Assembly (NCBI RefSeq): GCF_014643835.1
Contig: NZ_BMKD01000001.1
Location: 1,364,001 to 1,428,000, forward strand
Direction: 5' to 3'
Source: Mucilaginibacter rubeus
Lineage (GTDB): Bacteria; Bacteroidota; Bacteroidia; Sphingobacteriales; Sphingobacteriaceae
DNA length: 64,000 nucleotides
Numbering within the stretch: position 1 is the stretch's first letter; each line of letters starts with the position of its first letter. Made by a program: the position numbers and the translations under genes. The notes under the pieces are model-generated. The model was not told the DNA's origin and did not search any database. It saw only the letters and a program-made list of their open reading frames with translations. Of the stretch, positions 9,472-19,894 are shown piece after piece.

Positions 9472-9503
9472 AAGGGGTTCGATTGGATCCCTCTGGCTCC
9501 ACT
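9472..9503 (+). other. tRNA 3'-end-like fragment (possible attachment-site remnant)
   Basis: The stretch contains GGGGTTCGATT, then a four-base GGAT insertion, then CCCTCTGGCTCCA, which resembles the T-arm plus acceptor 3' strand of a tRNA or tmRNA. The 5' acceptor strand, D-arm and anticodon arm are absent, so it is not a functional tRNA. A second T-loop-like GGTTCGAATCC is at 9601-9611. tRNA 3' ends are common integrase targets, so this may be an old integration scar; no integrase gene is in the window. Low confidence. Confidence 0.3.
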
Positions 9504-9504
9504 G

Positions 9505-9535
9505 AAAAAAAACCGAACCTAAAGTTCGTTTTTTT
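9505..9535. terminator. Bidirectional intrinsic terminator between HK2 and GH31
   Basis: CGAAC (9514-9518), loop CTAAA, GTTCG (9524-9528), flanked by an A run (9505-9512) and seven Ts (9529-9535). A hairpin with an A run on one side and a T run on the other can terminate in both directions. It sits between HK2 (plus) and the last PUL gene (minus). Confidence 0.65.
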
Positions 9536-9749
9536 ATGCTTTTTACAACAAAACAACTAATTGATTATTAAGTATTTATAAATACAATACAGTATACGAA
9601 GGTTCGAATCCATCTTTTCTAAAAATTGCACTTATCTTCATCTTCAAAAGGGATAAACCTTTGATAATAAGCGGTTTTTAATAGTTTGGGGTTACAGATA
9701 TTCATAAATCTTTCAAAAGCGCTCAAATTATTTACACTTTAATAACTTA

Positions 9750-11897
9750 TTAATCGGTCATGGATTTAAAGGTTATTTTTTCAATATTATCAGGTTTTCC
9801 TTTTAGGGCGGGAGAGATAGAACCAATTAATTTCCCATTCTTTTTAATGGCAGTAATCTTGCGGAATGAATAGTTGCCTTTTTCGTAATCAAATGTTTCA
9901 CCGTCATCATCATATAATGAATAAACACCGGGCTTGTTGCCATAATACCTGATCTCGAGATCTACCTTCTGTCCTGCTTTTGGCGCATGCAGCATTGCAG
10001 GCATCATAGGTATAATTCCACCATCCTTAACATACACAGGAATTTTATCCAGGCCCGGCTCAACGCTAATCACTTCACCTCCGCCTGCATATTTCCCGGT
10101 ATAAAAGTCATACCATTTGCCTTTGGGTAGTATTACCTTTCGGCTGGTTTCACCCGCAAATACGGGCGCTACCAATAAATATTCGCCGGCCATATACTGA
10201 TCTTTAACTTCTTTGGTTATGGCTTCTTCATATGGGTTCTCTTCCAGGTTTATCTGTTTCTTTTCAGTTTTGGCCTCTGAAACTCCAAAGCCGTCTTCCA
10301 TATACATAGCCCTGAAAGGCGGGATCCCTGCAAAATGATATTTAGCAAATTCGCTGTACCAGTATGGCATCATTTGCATCCGCAGGTTCGCCATAGCTTT
10401 TACCTGCTCAGCAACTTCAGGAAACGACCACGGTTTAGTACCACTTGCCCATGCATTGATCATGGCCATCGGCGAAAACACGTTTGATTGGAACCTGCGC
10501 AGCCACTCCTCTCCTGTTTTGGATGATCGTACTTCTGGCGTCCATAATACACCGGCAAAACCGCTGTTTACCAGCGCTGTGATAAAATCACGGTGATCAT
10601 AGTAATCATTATAGATAACATAAGGGAATGATGCACCGCCACCGTTTGATGCACGCACCAGGCCGAATGTACGCTGGTTGCGCTGATGATAAATCTCGTT
10701 TGTATAACGCTGCATCATTAACCCATAGGTTTGGCGCATTTGCTCTGCAGCATGACCGGACGGGAAAACAGCTACATCGGGCCATAAGTAATTGTCGCCC
10801 CCGTCAACCTCATCCATTTTATACCCGCTGACGCCTATATCTATTTTTCCTTTTTCCAGTTCGCCGAAGAAGATTTTACGCGCTTCGGGCATACTGATGT
10901 CTGGTACGATGCCGTTCCAAACGGTATGTGAACCGCTATAGGGTAAAATACTTTTATAAAGGGGTGCTTGTGGCGACACATAGGGATTAGTCCACAAATT
11001 AAGCCTGATATTCTTTTTCAGCATATTCTGAACCAAAGCTTTTGGGTCAGGGAACCGGCTTTGATCCCATTCAAAAGTGCAAGGGTACGATTTACTTTGC
11101 CAACCAGGTTCAAGCCCTATAAAATCAAGCGGGTACCCCTTTTCTTCAAATGCCTTTACTTCTTCTTCAACTCCGTGCGCGTCGGTTAAACGCTGCATGC
11201 GTTGAGTAAAGCCCAGCCCCCAACGCGGCAGCAAGCAGCCTCCGCCATTTAGTAAATTATAGCGCCTCACGGCATCCAGCATGGTTGGCCCGGCAAATAC
11301 ATAAATCTCGGTACCGGCAGCAGGTACCAGTATTTCAACCTCATCTGAATACGGGTGCGAGCTCCATGATTTATCCAGGTTACGGTCTTTCACTTCAGGC
11401 GGAGTTTTGCTGTCGCGATTCACAGCTGTGCCCGCGTATATGTTGAGATACCTTGCTGAATTAATAAACACGCCATAACCTTTTGATGATACGTAAAATG
11501 GCGTCGGCGCATGTGTACGGCCATTATCCTTACCTGCATAATTATCAACATGAAGGGTAAGCACCTTTCCCCGTTGAAATACGGTTTGAAAATTTAAGCC
11601 GAACCCAAACAACTGTTCCTTTTTTTCAAGAGGAAAGCGGAGATAGGTTTTACCATCCTGTACCTTGCTGGTAATTTCCTCCTGTGCCAGGGGAAAACCG
11701 GCAGCAGGCATTTTCTGTAAACCGGCATGATAAGCTTGTGCACCTGAGGCCTTCAACAGGTCAAACTCCTCGGGCTTGCCAATGACACCTTTCCAGATGC
11801 CTGGTTCTATCTCCGTCCAGCTTATTGATTGCGCATGGAGTGATGCAGCAAAACTTAAAAACAAAACAAACAGCAAACAATATTTTAAATTTTTCAT
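9750..11897 (-). CDS. Secreted GH31 family glycoside hydrolase
   Basis: 715 residues from the ATG at 11897, chosen because MKNLKYCLLFVLFLSFAASLHAQ is a signal peptide; an upstream ATG at 11951 would run into the GH95 gene. The fold is GH31: an N-terminal beta domain ending with a FGFGLNFQ region, a (beta/alpha)8 barrel with LDFIGLEPGWQ, nucleophile Asp in YKMDEVDGGD (about 362), acid/base region YNDYYDHRDF (about 430), and C-terminal beta domains (LLVAPVFAGE, GKWYDFYTG). GH31 enzymes retain configuration and include alpha-glucosidases, alpha-xylosidases and alpha-galactosidases; the specificity here is not readable. In a locus with GH36, GH97 and GH95 an alpha-galactosidase or alpha-xylosidase role on side chains is plausible. 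It is the last gene of the PUL, 4 bp after GH95. Confidence 0.88.
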   Translation of the reverse strand: MKNLKYCLLFVLFLSFAASLHAQSISWTEIEPGIWKGVIGKPEEFDLLKASGAQAYHAGLQKMPAAGFPLAQEEITSKVQDGKTYLRFPLEKKEQLFGFGLNFQTVFQRGKVLTLHVDNYAGKDNGRTHAPTPFYVSSKGYGVFINSARYLNIYAGTAVNRDSKTPPEVKDRNLDKSWSSHPYSDEVEILVPAAGTEIYVFAGPTMLDAVRRYNLLNGGGCLLPRWGLGFTQRMQRLTDAHGVEEEVKAFEEKGYPLDFIGLEPGWQSKSYPCTFEWDQSRFPDPKALVQNMLKKNIRLNLWTNPYVSPQAPLYKSILPYSGSHTVWNGIVPDISMPEARKIFFGELEKGKIDIGVSGYKMDEVDGGDNYLWPDVAVFPSGHAAEQMRQTYGLMMQRYTNEIYHQRNQRTFGLVRASNGGGASFPYVIYNDYYDHRDFITALVNSGFAGVLWTPEVRSSKTGEEWLRRFQSNVFSPMAMINAWASGTKPWSFPEVAEQVKAMANLRMQMMPYWYSEFAKYHFAGIPPFRAMYMEDGFGVSEAKTEKKQINLEENPYEEAITKEVKDQYMAGEYLLVAPVFAGETSRKVILPKGKWYDFYTGKYAGGGEVISVEPGLDKIPVYVKDGGIIPMMPAMLHAPKAGQKVDLEIRYYGNKPGVYSLYDDDGETFDYEKGNYSFRKITAIKKNGKLIGSISPALKGKPDNIEKITFKSMTD

Positions 11898-11901
11898 GGT
11901 A

Positions 11902-14472
11902 TTACCGGGGAATAACAGTGTATGTTTTGCCTTTTTCAGTGGCAAAATCAATTAAGTAGCCTTTATTAAATGTAATGTCAGGAAGTTGAGTATCATCCAC
12001 TTTTTGATAAACCGGCATCGCTGGCGGAGTATTTAGTATATTACTATTTATACCAACAGCAGTCTTACTGCCTGTCTCCACAATTTTTACGGGAATCGGT
12101 GTACGCAGCCTGCAAATGCCTCCCATGTTTGATTTAATGGTTGCTTTGCTCAGTTTCCCCTTTTTCCAGTCGATAGTCACCTCAAAATTTCCGCGGGCTT
12201 TGATGCCTTTGATGCTGCCATCGGCCCAGGCATCGGGCAGGGCTGGTAACAATTCAATTTCACCATCCTGACTTTGCAGCAGCATTTCGGTCATGCCGGC
12301 TGTTCCCCCAAAATTTCCATCAATCTGGAAAGGCGGATGCGCATCAAACAAATTCGGATAGGTGCCGCCCCCGCTCATTTGCTCTTTTTTCTGCAATGGG
12401 TCCATATAATTAAATGCGGCAGCTAATATTTTATAGGCATGGTTGCCATCATGCATTCGGGCCCACCAGTTCATCTTCCAAGCCATTGACCAGCCTGTAC
12501 TTACATCTCCCCGGTAAATCATGGATTGTTTTGCGGCAGCTGCTAACTCCGGTGTTTTAAATACGGAGATTTGCCTGCCGGGAAACAGGCTGAACAGTTG
12601 CGAAATATGCCTGTGGGTATCTGCCGGATCATCCCAGTCTTTAAACCATTCCTGCAATTGGCCATGCTTGCCTATGTGAAACGGATAAAGTTTATTATAT
12701 GCATTTTTCAGCTTATCGGCAAATGCGTTATCAATATCCAAAATACGGGCACTACTGATACAATCCAGAAACAGCTCCCGAATAATTGACATATCCATGG
12801 TAGAGGCCACGCTTACAAGGTATTCTTTACCATTGATCTTAACTGTGTTTTCGGGTGATGTTGAAGGGTTTGTTACCAGATAGCCTGTGTTGGGATCAGT
12901 AACCAGCCAGTGCAGCATAAACTGCGCAGCACCTTTCATAACAGGATAAGCGGTTTTGCTTAAAAAAGCCTTATCACCGGTAAAAAGATAATGATCATAC
13001 AAATGAAGGCTCATCCAGGCGCCCCCCATTGGCCATGCCGACCACCTTACCGAGCTTTTAGGATCCTGATCATAATTACCAACAGTTGATGTTTTAGCCC
13101 AAATATCGGTATTATGATGCTCAACCCAGCCTTCATTGATATTATAATTTACTTTAGCAGTGACTTTACCATTTACCCCAAGCTCTTTCAAAAAATCGAA
13201 CAATGGCTGATGGCACTCAGAGAGATTGGTATTCTCGGCCAGCCAGTAATTCATTTCGGTATTAATATTGGTGGTATAATTGCTGCCCCAGGGTGGTATT
13301 ACCTGGTCATTCCAGATCCCCTGTAAATTGGCAGGAGCACTTCCCGGCCTCGAACTGGCAATGAGCAAATAGCGCCCAAATTGATAATACAGCGTTTGCA
13401 ACTGCTTATCGGGTTTCGCTATATTGAAGTTTTTAAGCCGTTCATCTATCGGCTGTTTTATCATTTCAGCATCAGCGCCTAAATTAAAATCTACACGTTT
13501 AAATAAATGCTGATAATCGGCAATATGCCTTTGCTTAAGCAGGTCATATGTTTTTTGTTCGGCAGCCGAAAGGCTCCTATCAGCCTCGATAGCAGGGGCT
13601 TTACCCTGTAATCCGGGCGATTTATCAAAGCCATTAAAGCTGGTAGCTTCAGTCAGATATAGGATAACCTCATTTGCACCGCTAACCTGCAGCGCATTGT
13701 TAACAGCACTTACTTTCCCCCCAATATTCTTTATTTTAAGGTTGATGCGGAAATTCATACCCTCGCCTTTGGGCTCGTCATAAATCACCTGCCTGGGTTC
13801 GTAATCACGGTTAGCAACATAAGTTGGCGCTTTGCCATTCAAAACCAATTTATTGCTACCGGCTGCCGAAACAGTAAAGCGTAGTTTACTTTGCAGGTTG
13901 GCCTTGAAATTTACTGCCCCCTTTTTATCGGCAGTAATACGCACTACCATCACCTTGTCGGGGTAACTTATGAAGGTTTCTCGCGAAAAATTAGCTCCAT
14001 TAACCTTATACCTCACCGTAGATACGGCATTATTTAAATCCAGCTCGCGGCGATAATCACTACAGGTGCTATCAGTCAGGTTAAAATCAAGCAACAAATC
14101 GCCTAAAGGAAGATATCGGGCAGTGTAAGGTCCCTGCAGATATTTTTTCCATATTGCTGCTGCTTTGTCAAAATCCCCGGCAAAAACAGCGGCGCGCACT
14201 TCGGGCAGATGGGCAGGCCCCTGCGGATTGTTTCCCGGTTCAGGATAACCGGACCAAAGATTATGATCATTCAACTGAAAACGTTCATGATTAACACCGC
14301 CAAACACCATAGCTCCGGTAGTAGCATTACCCAGGGGCAGCGCCTCTTCCCAGGCAACCGCGGGTTTTGTATACCAAAGCTTTAAAGCCGCATTATTACT
14401 TTTGGTTTGCGCAACAGCAAGTTTGGCACTTATCAAACCCACAAAAACTAAATACTTTTTAAGCTGATGCAT
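11902..14472 (-). CDS. Secreted GH95 alpha-L-fucosidase / alpha-L-galactosidase
   Basis: 856 residues with a signal peptide (1-21). Family GH95 is recognised from the N-terminal [17 protein letters not shown] and [21 protein letters not shown] motifs, the (alpha/alpha)6 core with [10 protein letters not shown] and [13 protein letters not shown], and the TNPSTSPEN segment whose Glu (about 541) corresponds to the general acid. The C-terminal [16 protein letters not shown] is also typical. GH95 enzymes invert and remove alpha-1,2-linked L-fucose, or the structurally equivalent L-galactose found on plant rhamnogalacturonans. The gene sits 2 bp downstream of GH2 and 4 bp upstream of GH31, so the three are surely co-transcribed. 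Which of the two sugars is preferred cannot be told from the sequence. Confidence 0.9.
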   Translation of the reverse strand: MHQLKKYLVFVGLISAKLAVAQTKSNNAALKLWYTKPAVAWEEALPLGNATTGAMVFGGVNHERFQLNDHNLWSGYPEPGNNPQGPAHLPEVRAAVFAGDFDKAAAIWKKYLQGPYTARYLPLGDLLLDFNLTDSTCSDYRRELDLNNAVSTVRYKVNGANFSRETFISYPDKVMVVRITADKKGAVNFKANLQSKLRFTVSAAGSNKLVLNGKAPTYVANRDYEPRQVIYDEPKGEGMNFRINLKIKNIGGKVSAVNNALQVSGANEVILYLTEATSFNGFDKSPGLQGKAPAIEADRSLSAAEQKTYDLLKQRHIADYQHLFKRVDFNLGADAEMIKQPIDERLKNFNIAKPDKQLQTLYYQFGRYLLIASSRPGSAPANLQGIWNDQVIPPWGSNYTTNINTEMNYWLAENTNLSECHQPLFDFLKELGVNGKVTAKVNYNINEGWVEHHNTDIWAKTSTVGNYDQDPKSSVRWSAWPMGGAWMSLHLYDHYLFTGDKAFLSKTAYPVMKGAAQFMLHWLVTDPNTGYLVTNPSTSPENTVKINGKEYLVSVASTMDMSIIRELFLDCISSARILDIDNAFADKLKNAYNKLYPFHIGKHGQLQEWFKDWDDPADTHRHISQLFSLFPGRQISVFKTPELAAAAKQSMIYRGDVSTGWSMAWKMNWWARMHDGNHAYKILAAAFNYMDPLQKKEQMSGGGTYPNLFDAHPPFQIDGNFGGTAGMTEMLLQSQDGEIELLPALPDAWADGSIKGIKARGNFEVTIDWKKGKLSKATIKSNMGGICRLRTPIPVKIVETGSKTAVGINSNILNTPPAMPVYQKVDDTQLPDITFNKGYLIDFATEKGKTYTVIPR

Positions 14473-14473
14473 A

Positions 14474-16939
14474 TTAAAGATTTATAAATACAGTTTGTAA
14501 TCCCGGCGATTGCACGCCTACTACACTTTTACCGTTTTGGGTTTGTACTTTTATAGTAGCGCGACCATTATAAGCCTGCACTTTTCTTGATCCGCCTGAT
14601 GTACCTAAATCATCCTGCAATATGCCATCCCCGCTTAGCGAAAAGCTGAGCCAGTTTATAGCATCGAGGCACTGGATACCGTTTTTATCTAAAACTTTAA
14701 CCTGTACTGTGGCAAAACCATTTTCTTCTGCTATTTTCTCAACTATCAGTTTAGCCGGCCTATCCCATTTATCTGTTTGATAAATCTGGTTAATCTCATC
14801 GGTTACGGTAGCTTTTCCCTTTTGAGCCACTACGCGGATATTGTTGCTGCCTTTCTTAAACGTTACCACCCAGCGCAAACCGGCAGCAGGAAAATCCTGG
14901 CTGTTCCGTTTTTTTATACCGCAGCTCTTTCCATTCAGAAATAACTCGGCGGTTTCACAGTTCGAATAAACTTTAATCACCTTCTGTTCTCCCTCGCTTC
15001 CCCATCTTACAGGCCAGGTATGCCCGTAAATATGTGCCATTGGTTTGGTTGTCCAATACGATTGAAAAACGTAATATGATTCCTTTTTGGTCATGTCCCG
15101 TTCCACCACACCCTTTTGGTTCATATAAGGGATCGGATTGTCCGGCCGTAACGGTGTCGAAAAATCTTTGAATACCCAAAAGGCCGATCCTGTTAACCAG
15201 GGCATTGTCTCCTGCTCTTTTAAATGCCAGTCGAAAAGATTGCAGATATAGCTTTCGCTCCAGTCGCCATCCTTTGAAACCCTTGCATCTCCGCCGGAGA
15301 GCGACGCGTCGCCGGCGCGTTCATCGGCGCCGCCTCCCTTCTTAATATTAACAAAGGCCTTATCAGGATCTTCAGAATGACGCAACGCATGGCTGTCCCC
15401 GCCCCATTCTGCATGAAAAAAGTGGTTTACTTTCTTAAACTCATCGAGGGTTGTTTGCTTATACTCGTTATAAGTACCACGATACCAGCCTGCCCATATA
15501 GAGGGTGAATACACATCAACAATATCCTTGCAAAAGTCACAACGACGAATGGTGGTTTTTCGGGATGGATCGAGCCGGTGGGCAAGGTCATTTTGCTCGC
15601 TCATAAAGGCCCTGATCTTTGCTTTATCAAACTCTGAGAAATCACCTTCCCAATCATTCTCATTTCCAAGCCCCCATAAAATTATAGCTGGATGATTATA
15701 ATGCTGCTCAATCATGTTGGTAAGCATTTGCCGGGCCTGATTTTTATAAATCTCGCCTCCCAAGCCACCGCGGCACCAGGGCTCTTCTTCCCAGGCCAAA
15801 ATACCCAGGCTATCGCACAGATTAAGTGCAATCCGCGATTGCTGGTAATGGCCCAGGCGAATAAAGTTTACGCCCATATCTTTCATGAGCTGCATTTCCT
15901 GCCTGATCATACCTTCGGTCATCGCAGCTGCAACACCTGCCTCGTCTTCATGACGATGGGTACCCCTTAACAATAGGCGTTTACCGTTAAGCATGAAAGG
16001 CCCATGATCCACAAATTCAAAATTCCGGAACCCTATCTTTTCCCTTTGGGTAAAAGTACTGCCATTGGCACGCGCACTAACCTCAACAGTATATAACACC
16101 GGATGATCTGGCGACCATAATTGCGGCTTTTTAACCGTAAATGAACCAACCGGTATTTCTCCCGCAGTAGAAGATAAATTATATTTTGATTGCTGGATAA
16201 TTTTACCCTGCGGATCAATGATCTTAATATCACCCTCAACTGCATTTATTTTTTCAGGATCATAGACACGAAGACCAATATTTAACTTCCCTTGCTTACC
16301 ATCTTTATCAACCTCTGCCTTGGCAAAAACCTTATCCAACGAAACAACAGGTACGTATACTAAAATGAGATACCGGTAAAGTCCGCCATACACTGTAAAG
16401 TCCGATAAACGTGACGGAATACTTTCAAGGTCGCGCGAGTTATCACACCTTATTTCGACAGGGATATTTCCTTTAAATTGAGTTTGGCAGATCTCTGTTT
16501 TCTTAAAGTCATTAACAGCCTTTGTTATATCTACCGTCCATTCATCGTAGCCGCCCAAATGCGAACCTACTTTGGTGTTATATACATAAACGTCAGTCTT
16601 TTGCCCGGCACCTTCAAAATGCAATAGTGTACGCCCTCTTTGATATGGGTTATTGATGCTTACCTGGGTACGGTACCATCCCGGCCCCTGGTAGTAGTTC
16701 ACATCGGGATCTACCGCGTCACGCGCGTTAAAACAATGCGGAAGCACTACCTGCTGCCAGTGCGGAACATCATGCGGAATGCCTTTATCTTCCGGACGGA
16801 TGGCTTCCCAAATCCCACCTAAATCTTGTTTTATAAACTGCCAGCCCGTATCTAAACGGGTACTTTGCTGCGCGAATAAAGACTTAGTACTCAAAACAAA
16901 TATCAATATTAAATACAGTCCCAGATTTTTCAACTGCAT
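14474..16939 (-). CDS. Secreted GH2 family beta-galactosidase/beta-glucuronidase-like enzyme
   Basis: 821 residues, signal peptide 1-23. Sugar-binding jelly roll (about 30-190, [32 protein letters not shown]), immunoglobulin-like domain (about 190-300), then a TIM barrel with acid/base Glu in WGLGNENDW (about 427) and nucleophile Glu in FHAEWGGD (about 511). C-terminal beta domains follow ([21 protein letters not shown]). Family GH2 enzymes retain configuration and release beta-galactose, beta-glucuronic acid or beta-mannose; the Bacteroidota branch with this C-terminal layout is usually called beta-galactosidase. A GC-rich stretch of the gene (about 15288-15345) encodes [16 protein letters not shown], which I believe is native to the family and not an insertion. 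It fits removal of beta-linked galactose side chains in this PUL. Confidence 0.88.
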   Translation of the reverse strand: MQLKNLGLYLILIFVLSTKSLFAQQSTRLDTGWQFIKQDLGGIWEAIRPEDKGIPHDVPHWQQVVLPHCFNARDAVDPDVNYYQGPGWYRTQVSINNPYQRGRTLLHFEGAGQKTDVYVYNTKVGSHLGGYDEWTVDITKAVNDFKKTEICQTQFKGNIPVEIRCDNSRDLESIPSRLSDFTVYGGLYRYLILVYVPVVSLDKVFAKAEVDKDGKQGKLNIGLRVYDPEKINAVEGDIKIIDPQGKIIQQSKYNLSSTAGEIPVGSFTVKKPQLWSPDHPVLYTVEVSARANGSTFTQREKIGFRNFEFVDHGPFMLNGKRLLLRGTHRHEDEAGVAAAMTEGMIRQEMQLMKDMGVNFIRLGHYQQSRIALNLCDSLGILAWEEEPWCRGGLGGEIYKNQARQMLTNMIEQHYNHPAIILWGLGNENDWEGDFSEFDKAKIRAFMSEQNDLAHRLDPSRKTTIRRCDFCKDIVDVYSPSIWAGWYRGTYNEYKQTTLDEFKKVNHFFHAEWGGDSHALRHSEDPDKAFVNIKKGGGADERAGDASLSGGDARVSKDGDWSESYICNLFDWHLKEQETMPWLTGSAFWVFKDFSTPLRPDNPIPYMNQKGVVERDMTKKESYYVFQSYWTTKPMAHIYGHTWPVRWGSEGEQKVIKVYSNCETAELFLNGKSCGIKKRNSQDFPAAGLRWVVTFKKGSNNIRVVAQKGKATVTDEINQIYQTDKWDRPAKLIVEKIAEENGFATVQVKVLDKNGIQCLDAINWLSFSLSGDGILQDDLGTSGGSRKVQAYNGRATIKVQTQNGKSVVGVQSPGLQTVFINL

Positions 16940-16940
16940 A

Positions 16941-17780
16941 TTAATGGGTAGTTAATTTATAAGCTACTACCTTTTTTCCAAAAAACGTTGGCACATACAA
17001 AATGTGATTAATGGTGTCGTAACCTAAATCGGCCGTATTCATCTTTTGTGCCTCCGAATCAAGCAGGGTTTCTATTTTACCATCGGCTGTTATGTAAAAT
17101 ATGTGCCCCGACCAGCAGGTAATCAAAAAGTCGCCATTACCTACCGGCTCTAAACCATCACCTCCACAGCTTAGCGTGGCAATTTGTGTTAAATTACCCT
17201 TGCTATCCGCCTTCATGAACTTCGGTCCGCCGAGGATATATAGATCATCGTTGATGGCTTTAAGCCCGTTTACACCATTTACGTTGGTTAAAAAAGTTGT
17301 TACCTGGCCCTTTTCAATCCGGTGGATCTTTTTGGTTTTACTGTCTGAAACGTAAACTATCCCTTTGCTATCTACGGTAATGTCATTTAACATTTTTGCG
17401 CTGTCGACAGGTATCTTATTGATCACTTTGCCTGTTTTAATATCAATGACTACCACTTCCGACAAATCGGCTGCATACAATTGATCCTCAACCCGCCCAA
17501 GGCCTTTAGGTGAATTTAATCCGGTTGTAAAGTTCAGGTCGATAATCTTTCCATCCAGTCCGATCTTTGCAACCCCACCTTTACCATCAACTGCGCTGGG
17601 ATTTCCTTCAATTTCTGATACATATAAGATTTTCTTTTTAAAATCCGGTAAAACCGATTCGGGGATCCGTACTACTGTATCAGTTTCCCAAAGCTTTTCC
17701 AATTGGTGTGTTTGTGCAAAAGCGCCCTGTACTATAAATGCCATTAAAGCAGGCAATGTTGATTTTAATATCTTTTTCAT
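16941..17780 (-). CDS. Secreted SMP-30/NHL-like beta-propeller protein
   Basis: 279 residues with a signal peptide (1-22). The rest is a six-bladed beta-propeller of the SMP-30/gluconolactonase/NHL type: recurring D-x-K-G-x-I/V-Y-V-S-D blade motifs such as NDITVDSKGIVYVSDSKTK, GLNSPKGLGRVEDQLYAAD and NHILYVPTFFGKKVVAY. SMP-30-like proteins are calcium-dependent lactonases; plain NHL propellers bind ligands or proteins. The first blades contain conserved acidic positions, but I cannot place a full metal site with certainty. It lies between the six-hairpin enzyme and GH2, spaced 30 bp and 1 bp, so it belongs to the operon. A lactonase acting on the product of the sugar dehydrogenase at 23215 is an attractive but unproven idea. 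Confidence 0.6.
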   Translation of the reverse strand: MKKILKSTLPALMAFIVQGAFAQTHQLEKLWETDTVVRIPESVLPDFKKKILYVSEIEGNPSAVDGKGGVAKIGLDGKIIDLNFTTGLNSPKGLGRVEDQLYAADLSEVVVIDIKTGKVINKIPVDSAKMLNDITVDSKGIVYVSDSKTKKIHRIEKGQVTTFLTNVNGVNGLKAINDDLYILGGPKFMKADSKGNLTQIATLSCGGDGLEPVGNGDFLITCWSGHIFYITADGKIETLLDSEAQKMNTADLGYDTINHILYVPTFFGKKVVAYKLTTH

Positions 17781-17810
17781 AGCGGTTTGTTTTATATATC
17801 AAGATACAGT

Positions 17811-19868
17811 TTATAACACAACAGCCTGTGTACCACCGTCAGTTATTCTGTATTTAATTACTTTACTACCCTCAGTAATGGAGATAAGCAGTTTCCCTTT
17901 GTTTAGCCGTGAAACCTGAAGGTTAAAAACATGGCCGAATGCATGAATATTATTCAGGGCCATCTCATTCCATCCGTTTGGTAAACGGGGAGTACAATCA
18001 AAATTGCTGAAACCTGTTGGCCTGATGCCGAATAAGCCTTCGGTAAAAATCCGGCAGTAAAGCCCGCTTTCGGCCGACAAATGTCTTTGGTTACCTTCGG
18101 GATAAGCTTCCACCGGATAAGGCACGTGCTCCCCTAACAGCCTCCTTTGCGAATAATAGCGCAGATAATCCATTGCTTTTTCAGTTTTACCCACCTGAAA
18201 TACGCCGCGAAGCGCATACAGGGTTGAACGGTCCCAAAATGTTTCTTTGCCCGCCTGTGTTGCTAATCCATCAGCAGTCCATAAGCTTGGCGAAAACAGG
18301 GCATTGATTGTTCCTTCGCTCCTGTCTAAAATACCCATGGTAAGCGGCAGGCAAATCCAGGCACGCAATACATCATTAGTTTCATAGTATTTATAGGTTT
18401 CAAAACCCTCAAGAGTTGCCCCAAAGTATTTTTCGATATTGATTTTAAGCGCCGCGGCCTGCTTTAAATATTCGTCTGTTTGTGTTTTGGGCTGATGCAA
18501 TTGTTTGCCAAGATATGCGGCGGAGATCAGGGCATCATAATAAAGGCTATTGGTTGAAAGGTTGGCTTTGCCCGATGGAAAGCGCCCTTCCAGTTCGTCA
18601 TGATCAGATGTAACAACCCCCTGGTCGTTCAGTTTCCGGTGACTATATTCAAGGCACCAGGTAATGAGCGGCCACAGTTTTTTGGCAGAGTCGGGTTTGC
18701 CATAAGCTAATGCATACCTTGACGCCCCGTAAGCGATCATCGCCTGATCTCCCCTGTCACCAGCTCCTTTCCATACTGCATCGCCTTCAGCCACTATCGA
18801 GCTGGGAATTGGTTTATATTCCAGGTTCATATATTTTGCAAACAGCCTGTAACAGTTCATGGCCGACAGGTTACCGATACTATCTCCTGAAAAAGCGAAA
18901 AAGGGGCTAATATATTCGGCCTGATCATTAGCCCAGATAGCTGCATAATACGCAAGCCCACCGGGGCCGTGCAGGTAGCCTACCTTGGTTTTGTAAATAC
19001 TCTCCGTGCCCCTGATTTTGGCAAAGGCGAAGGCGGTATTTAATAAGGTATCGGGTGTTTTTAATTGCAGGGGCGATAAAATTGTATTTATACGATCTTC
19101 ACGAGCCTTTTCTTCCGCATTAGCATCAATTTTAACAGGCTGGGCCGGAAAATCTGTAGCGAGGTAATAAATCGAAAAGGTAGTATTTGATCCCGGCTGA
19201 ACTACCCTGCTGCCAGGATCAACAGCGCCATTGATAACCGAATGGGGCCTTACCTTACTTTTAGCACTATCCGTCCTAACCTCACACCGCAGATATTCCA
19301 TAGCAATGGTAACTGGCTTATCGGTTATATTGGTAAACACAAACTTTTCAATTACCATTGGCTTATCTACCGATGGGAAGATGCTCCGATCGATTTTCAC
19401 CAGCGCCGGATTACCTGCCGTAGCAGCTATCCTCATGATCCCTTTATGGCTGATACTGGTGATATTATATGAAAGATCGCCTGATTTTTTACCATTGGCC
19501 AGGTCTGTCTTTAGCTTACGGTTGTTGACAAAAAAGCGCGGCAATTCGCCGTCAACAAATGAATAATCGATGTGGGTCCGCGTGCCATCGGGCAACATCC
19601 TGAAAGTAGGAAAAACAACGGTTCTTGAAATAGACAAGTTACCGGCGCTATCTAAGCCATACTGTACCCATACAGATACTTTCTCGCCCGACATTTCGAT
19701 ATGATCGGTGTGGGGCAACCGGCCATTAATAGTCCATTTAATGCTTCCGTCAGGCTGAATCGCCCATCTATCTGTTTGCACGGGCGACACAACCTGCTGG
19801 GCATAAACCATATGCGGAAAAATAAAAGTAAGGACAACTAAAAATATTTTCTGTGGATATATCTTCAT
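17811..19868 (-). CDS. Secreted six-hairpin (alpha/alpha)6 glycosidase-like protein, family not assigned
   Basis: 685 residues with a signal peptide (1-23). The N-terminal 250 residues look like a beta-sandwich; the C-terminal half is an (alpha/alpha)6 barrel of six-hairpin glycosidases (GYLHGPGGLAYYAAIWANDQAEY, GAGDRGDQAMIAYGASRYAL, ETFWDRSTLYALRGVFQVGK, SGLYCRIFTEGLFGIRPTGF, LPNGWNEMAL). The end resembles GH78/GH63/GH127-like enzymes, where the last helix pair is followed by a small beta domain. Candidate acids are the Asp in WANDQAEY and the Glu/Asp in DHDELEGRF. I do not recognise an established GH family. Its place between GH28 and the propeller argues for a role on pectin-derived oligosaccharides, for example rhamnosidase-, glucuronidase- or arabinosidase-like. 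A trehalase-like or debranching activity cannot be excluded. Confidence 0.6.
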   Translation of the reverse strand: MKIYPQKIFLVVLTFIFPHMVYAQQVVSPVQTDRWAIQPDGSIKWTINGRLPHTDHIEMSGEKVSVWVQYGLDSAGNLSISRTVVFPTFRMLPDGTRTHIDYSFVDGELPRFFVNNRKLKTDLANGKKSGDLSYNITSISHKGIMRIAATAGNPALVKIDRSIFPSVDKPMVIEKFVFTNITDKPVTIAMEYLRCEVRTDSAKSKVRPHSVINGAVDPGSRVVQPGSNTTFSIYYLATDFPAQPVKIDANAEEKAREDRINTILSPLQLKTPDTLLNTAFAFAKIRGTESIYKTKVGYLHGPGGLAYYAAIWANDQAEYISPFFAFSGDSIGNLSAMNCYRLFAKYMNLEYKPIPSSIVAEGDAVWKGAGDRGDQAMIAYGASRYALAYGKPDSAKKLWPLITWCLEYSHRKLNDQGVVTSDHDELEGRFPSGKANLSTNSLYYDALISAAYLGKQLHQPKTQTDEYLKQAAALKINIEKYFGATLEGFETYKYYETNDVLRAWICLPLTMGILDRSEGTINALFSPSLWTADGLATQAGKETFWDRSTLYALRGVFQVGKTEKAMDYLRYYSQRRLLGEHVPYPVEAYPEGNQRHLSAESGLYCRIFTEGLFGIRPTGFSNFDCTPRLPNGWNEMALNNIHAFGHVFNLQVSRLNKGKLLISITEGSKVIKYRITDGGTQAVVL

Positions 19869-19894
19869 ATGTTCTGTTTGATGGCTAAATAATG

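Larger units (their letters stand above)
9414..9749. other. Gene-free border between signalling modules and PUL
   Basis: 336 bp between convergent genes, AT-rich and without a credible ORF. It holds the bidirectional terminator at 9505-9535 and two short stretches resembling the T-arm and 3' end of tRNAs (9472-9503 and 9598-9611). Neither has an upstream partner that could fold into a whole tRNA: no GGAGCCA-type 5' acceptor strand is visible within about 90 bases before the first. Confidence 0.6.

Noticed and set aside
9420-9503. Complete tRNA gene ending at 9503
   Set aside because: The 5' acceptor strand (complement of TGGCTCC) and the D- and anticodon arms are absent, so only a 3'-end-like fragment remains.
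15288-15345. GC-rich palindromic stretch (with GCGACGCGTCGC) inside the GH2 gene, resembling an inserted repeat element
   Set aside because: It stays in frame and encodes [16 protein letters not shown] followed by the motif SKDGDWSE. I recall this segment from related GH2 enzymes, so it is most likely native sequence and not an insertion.
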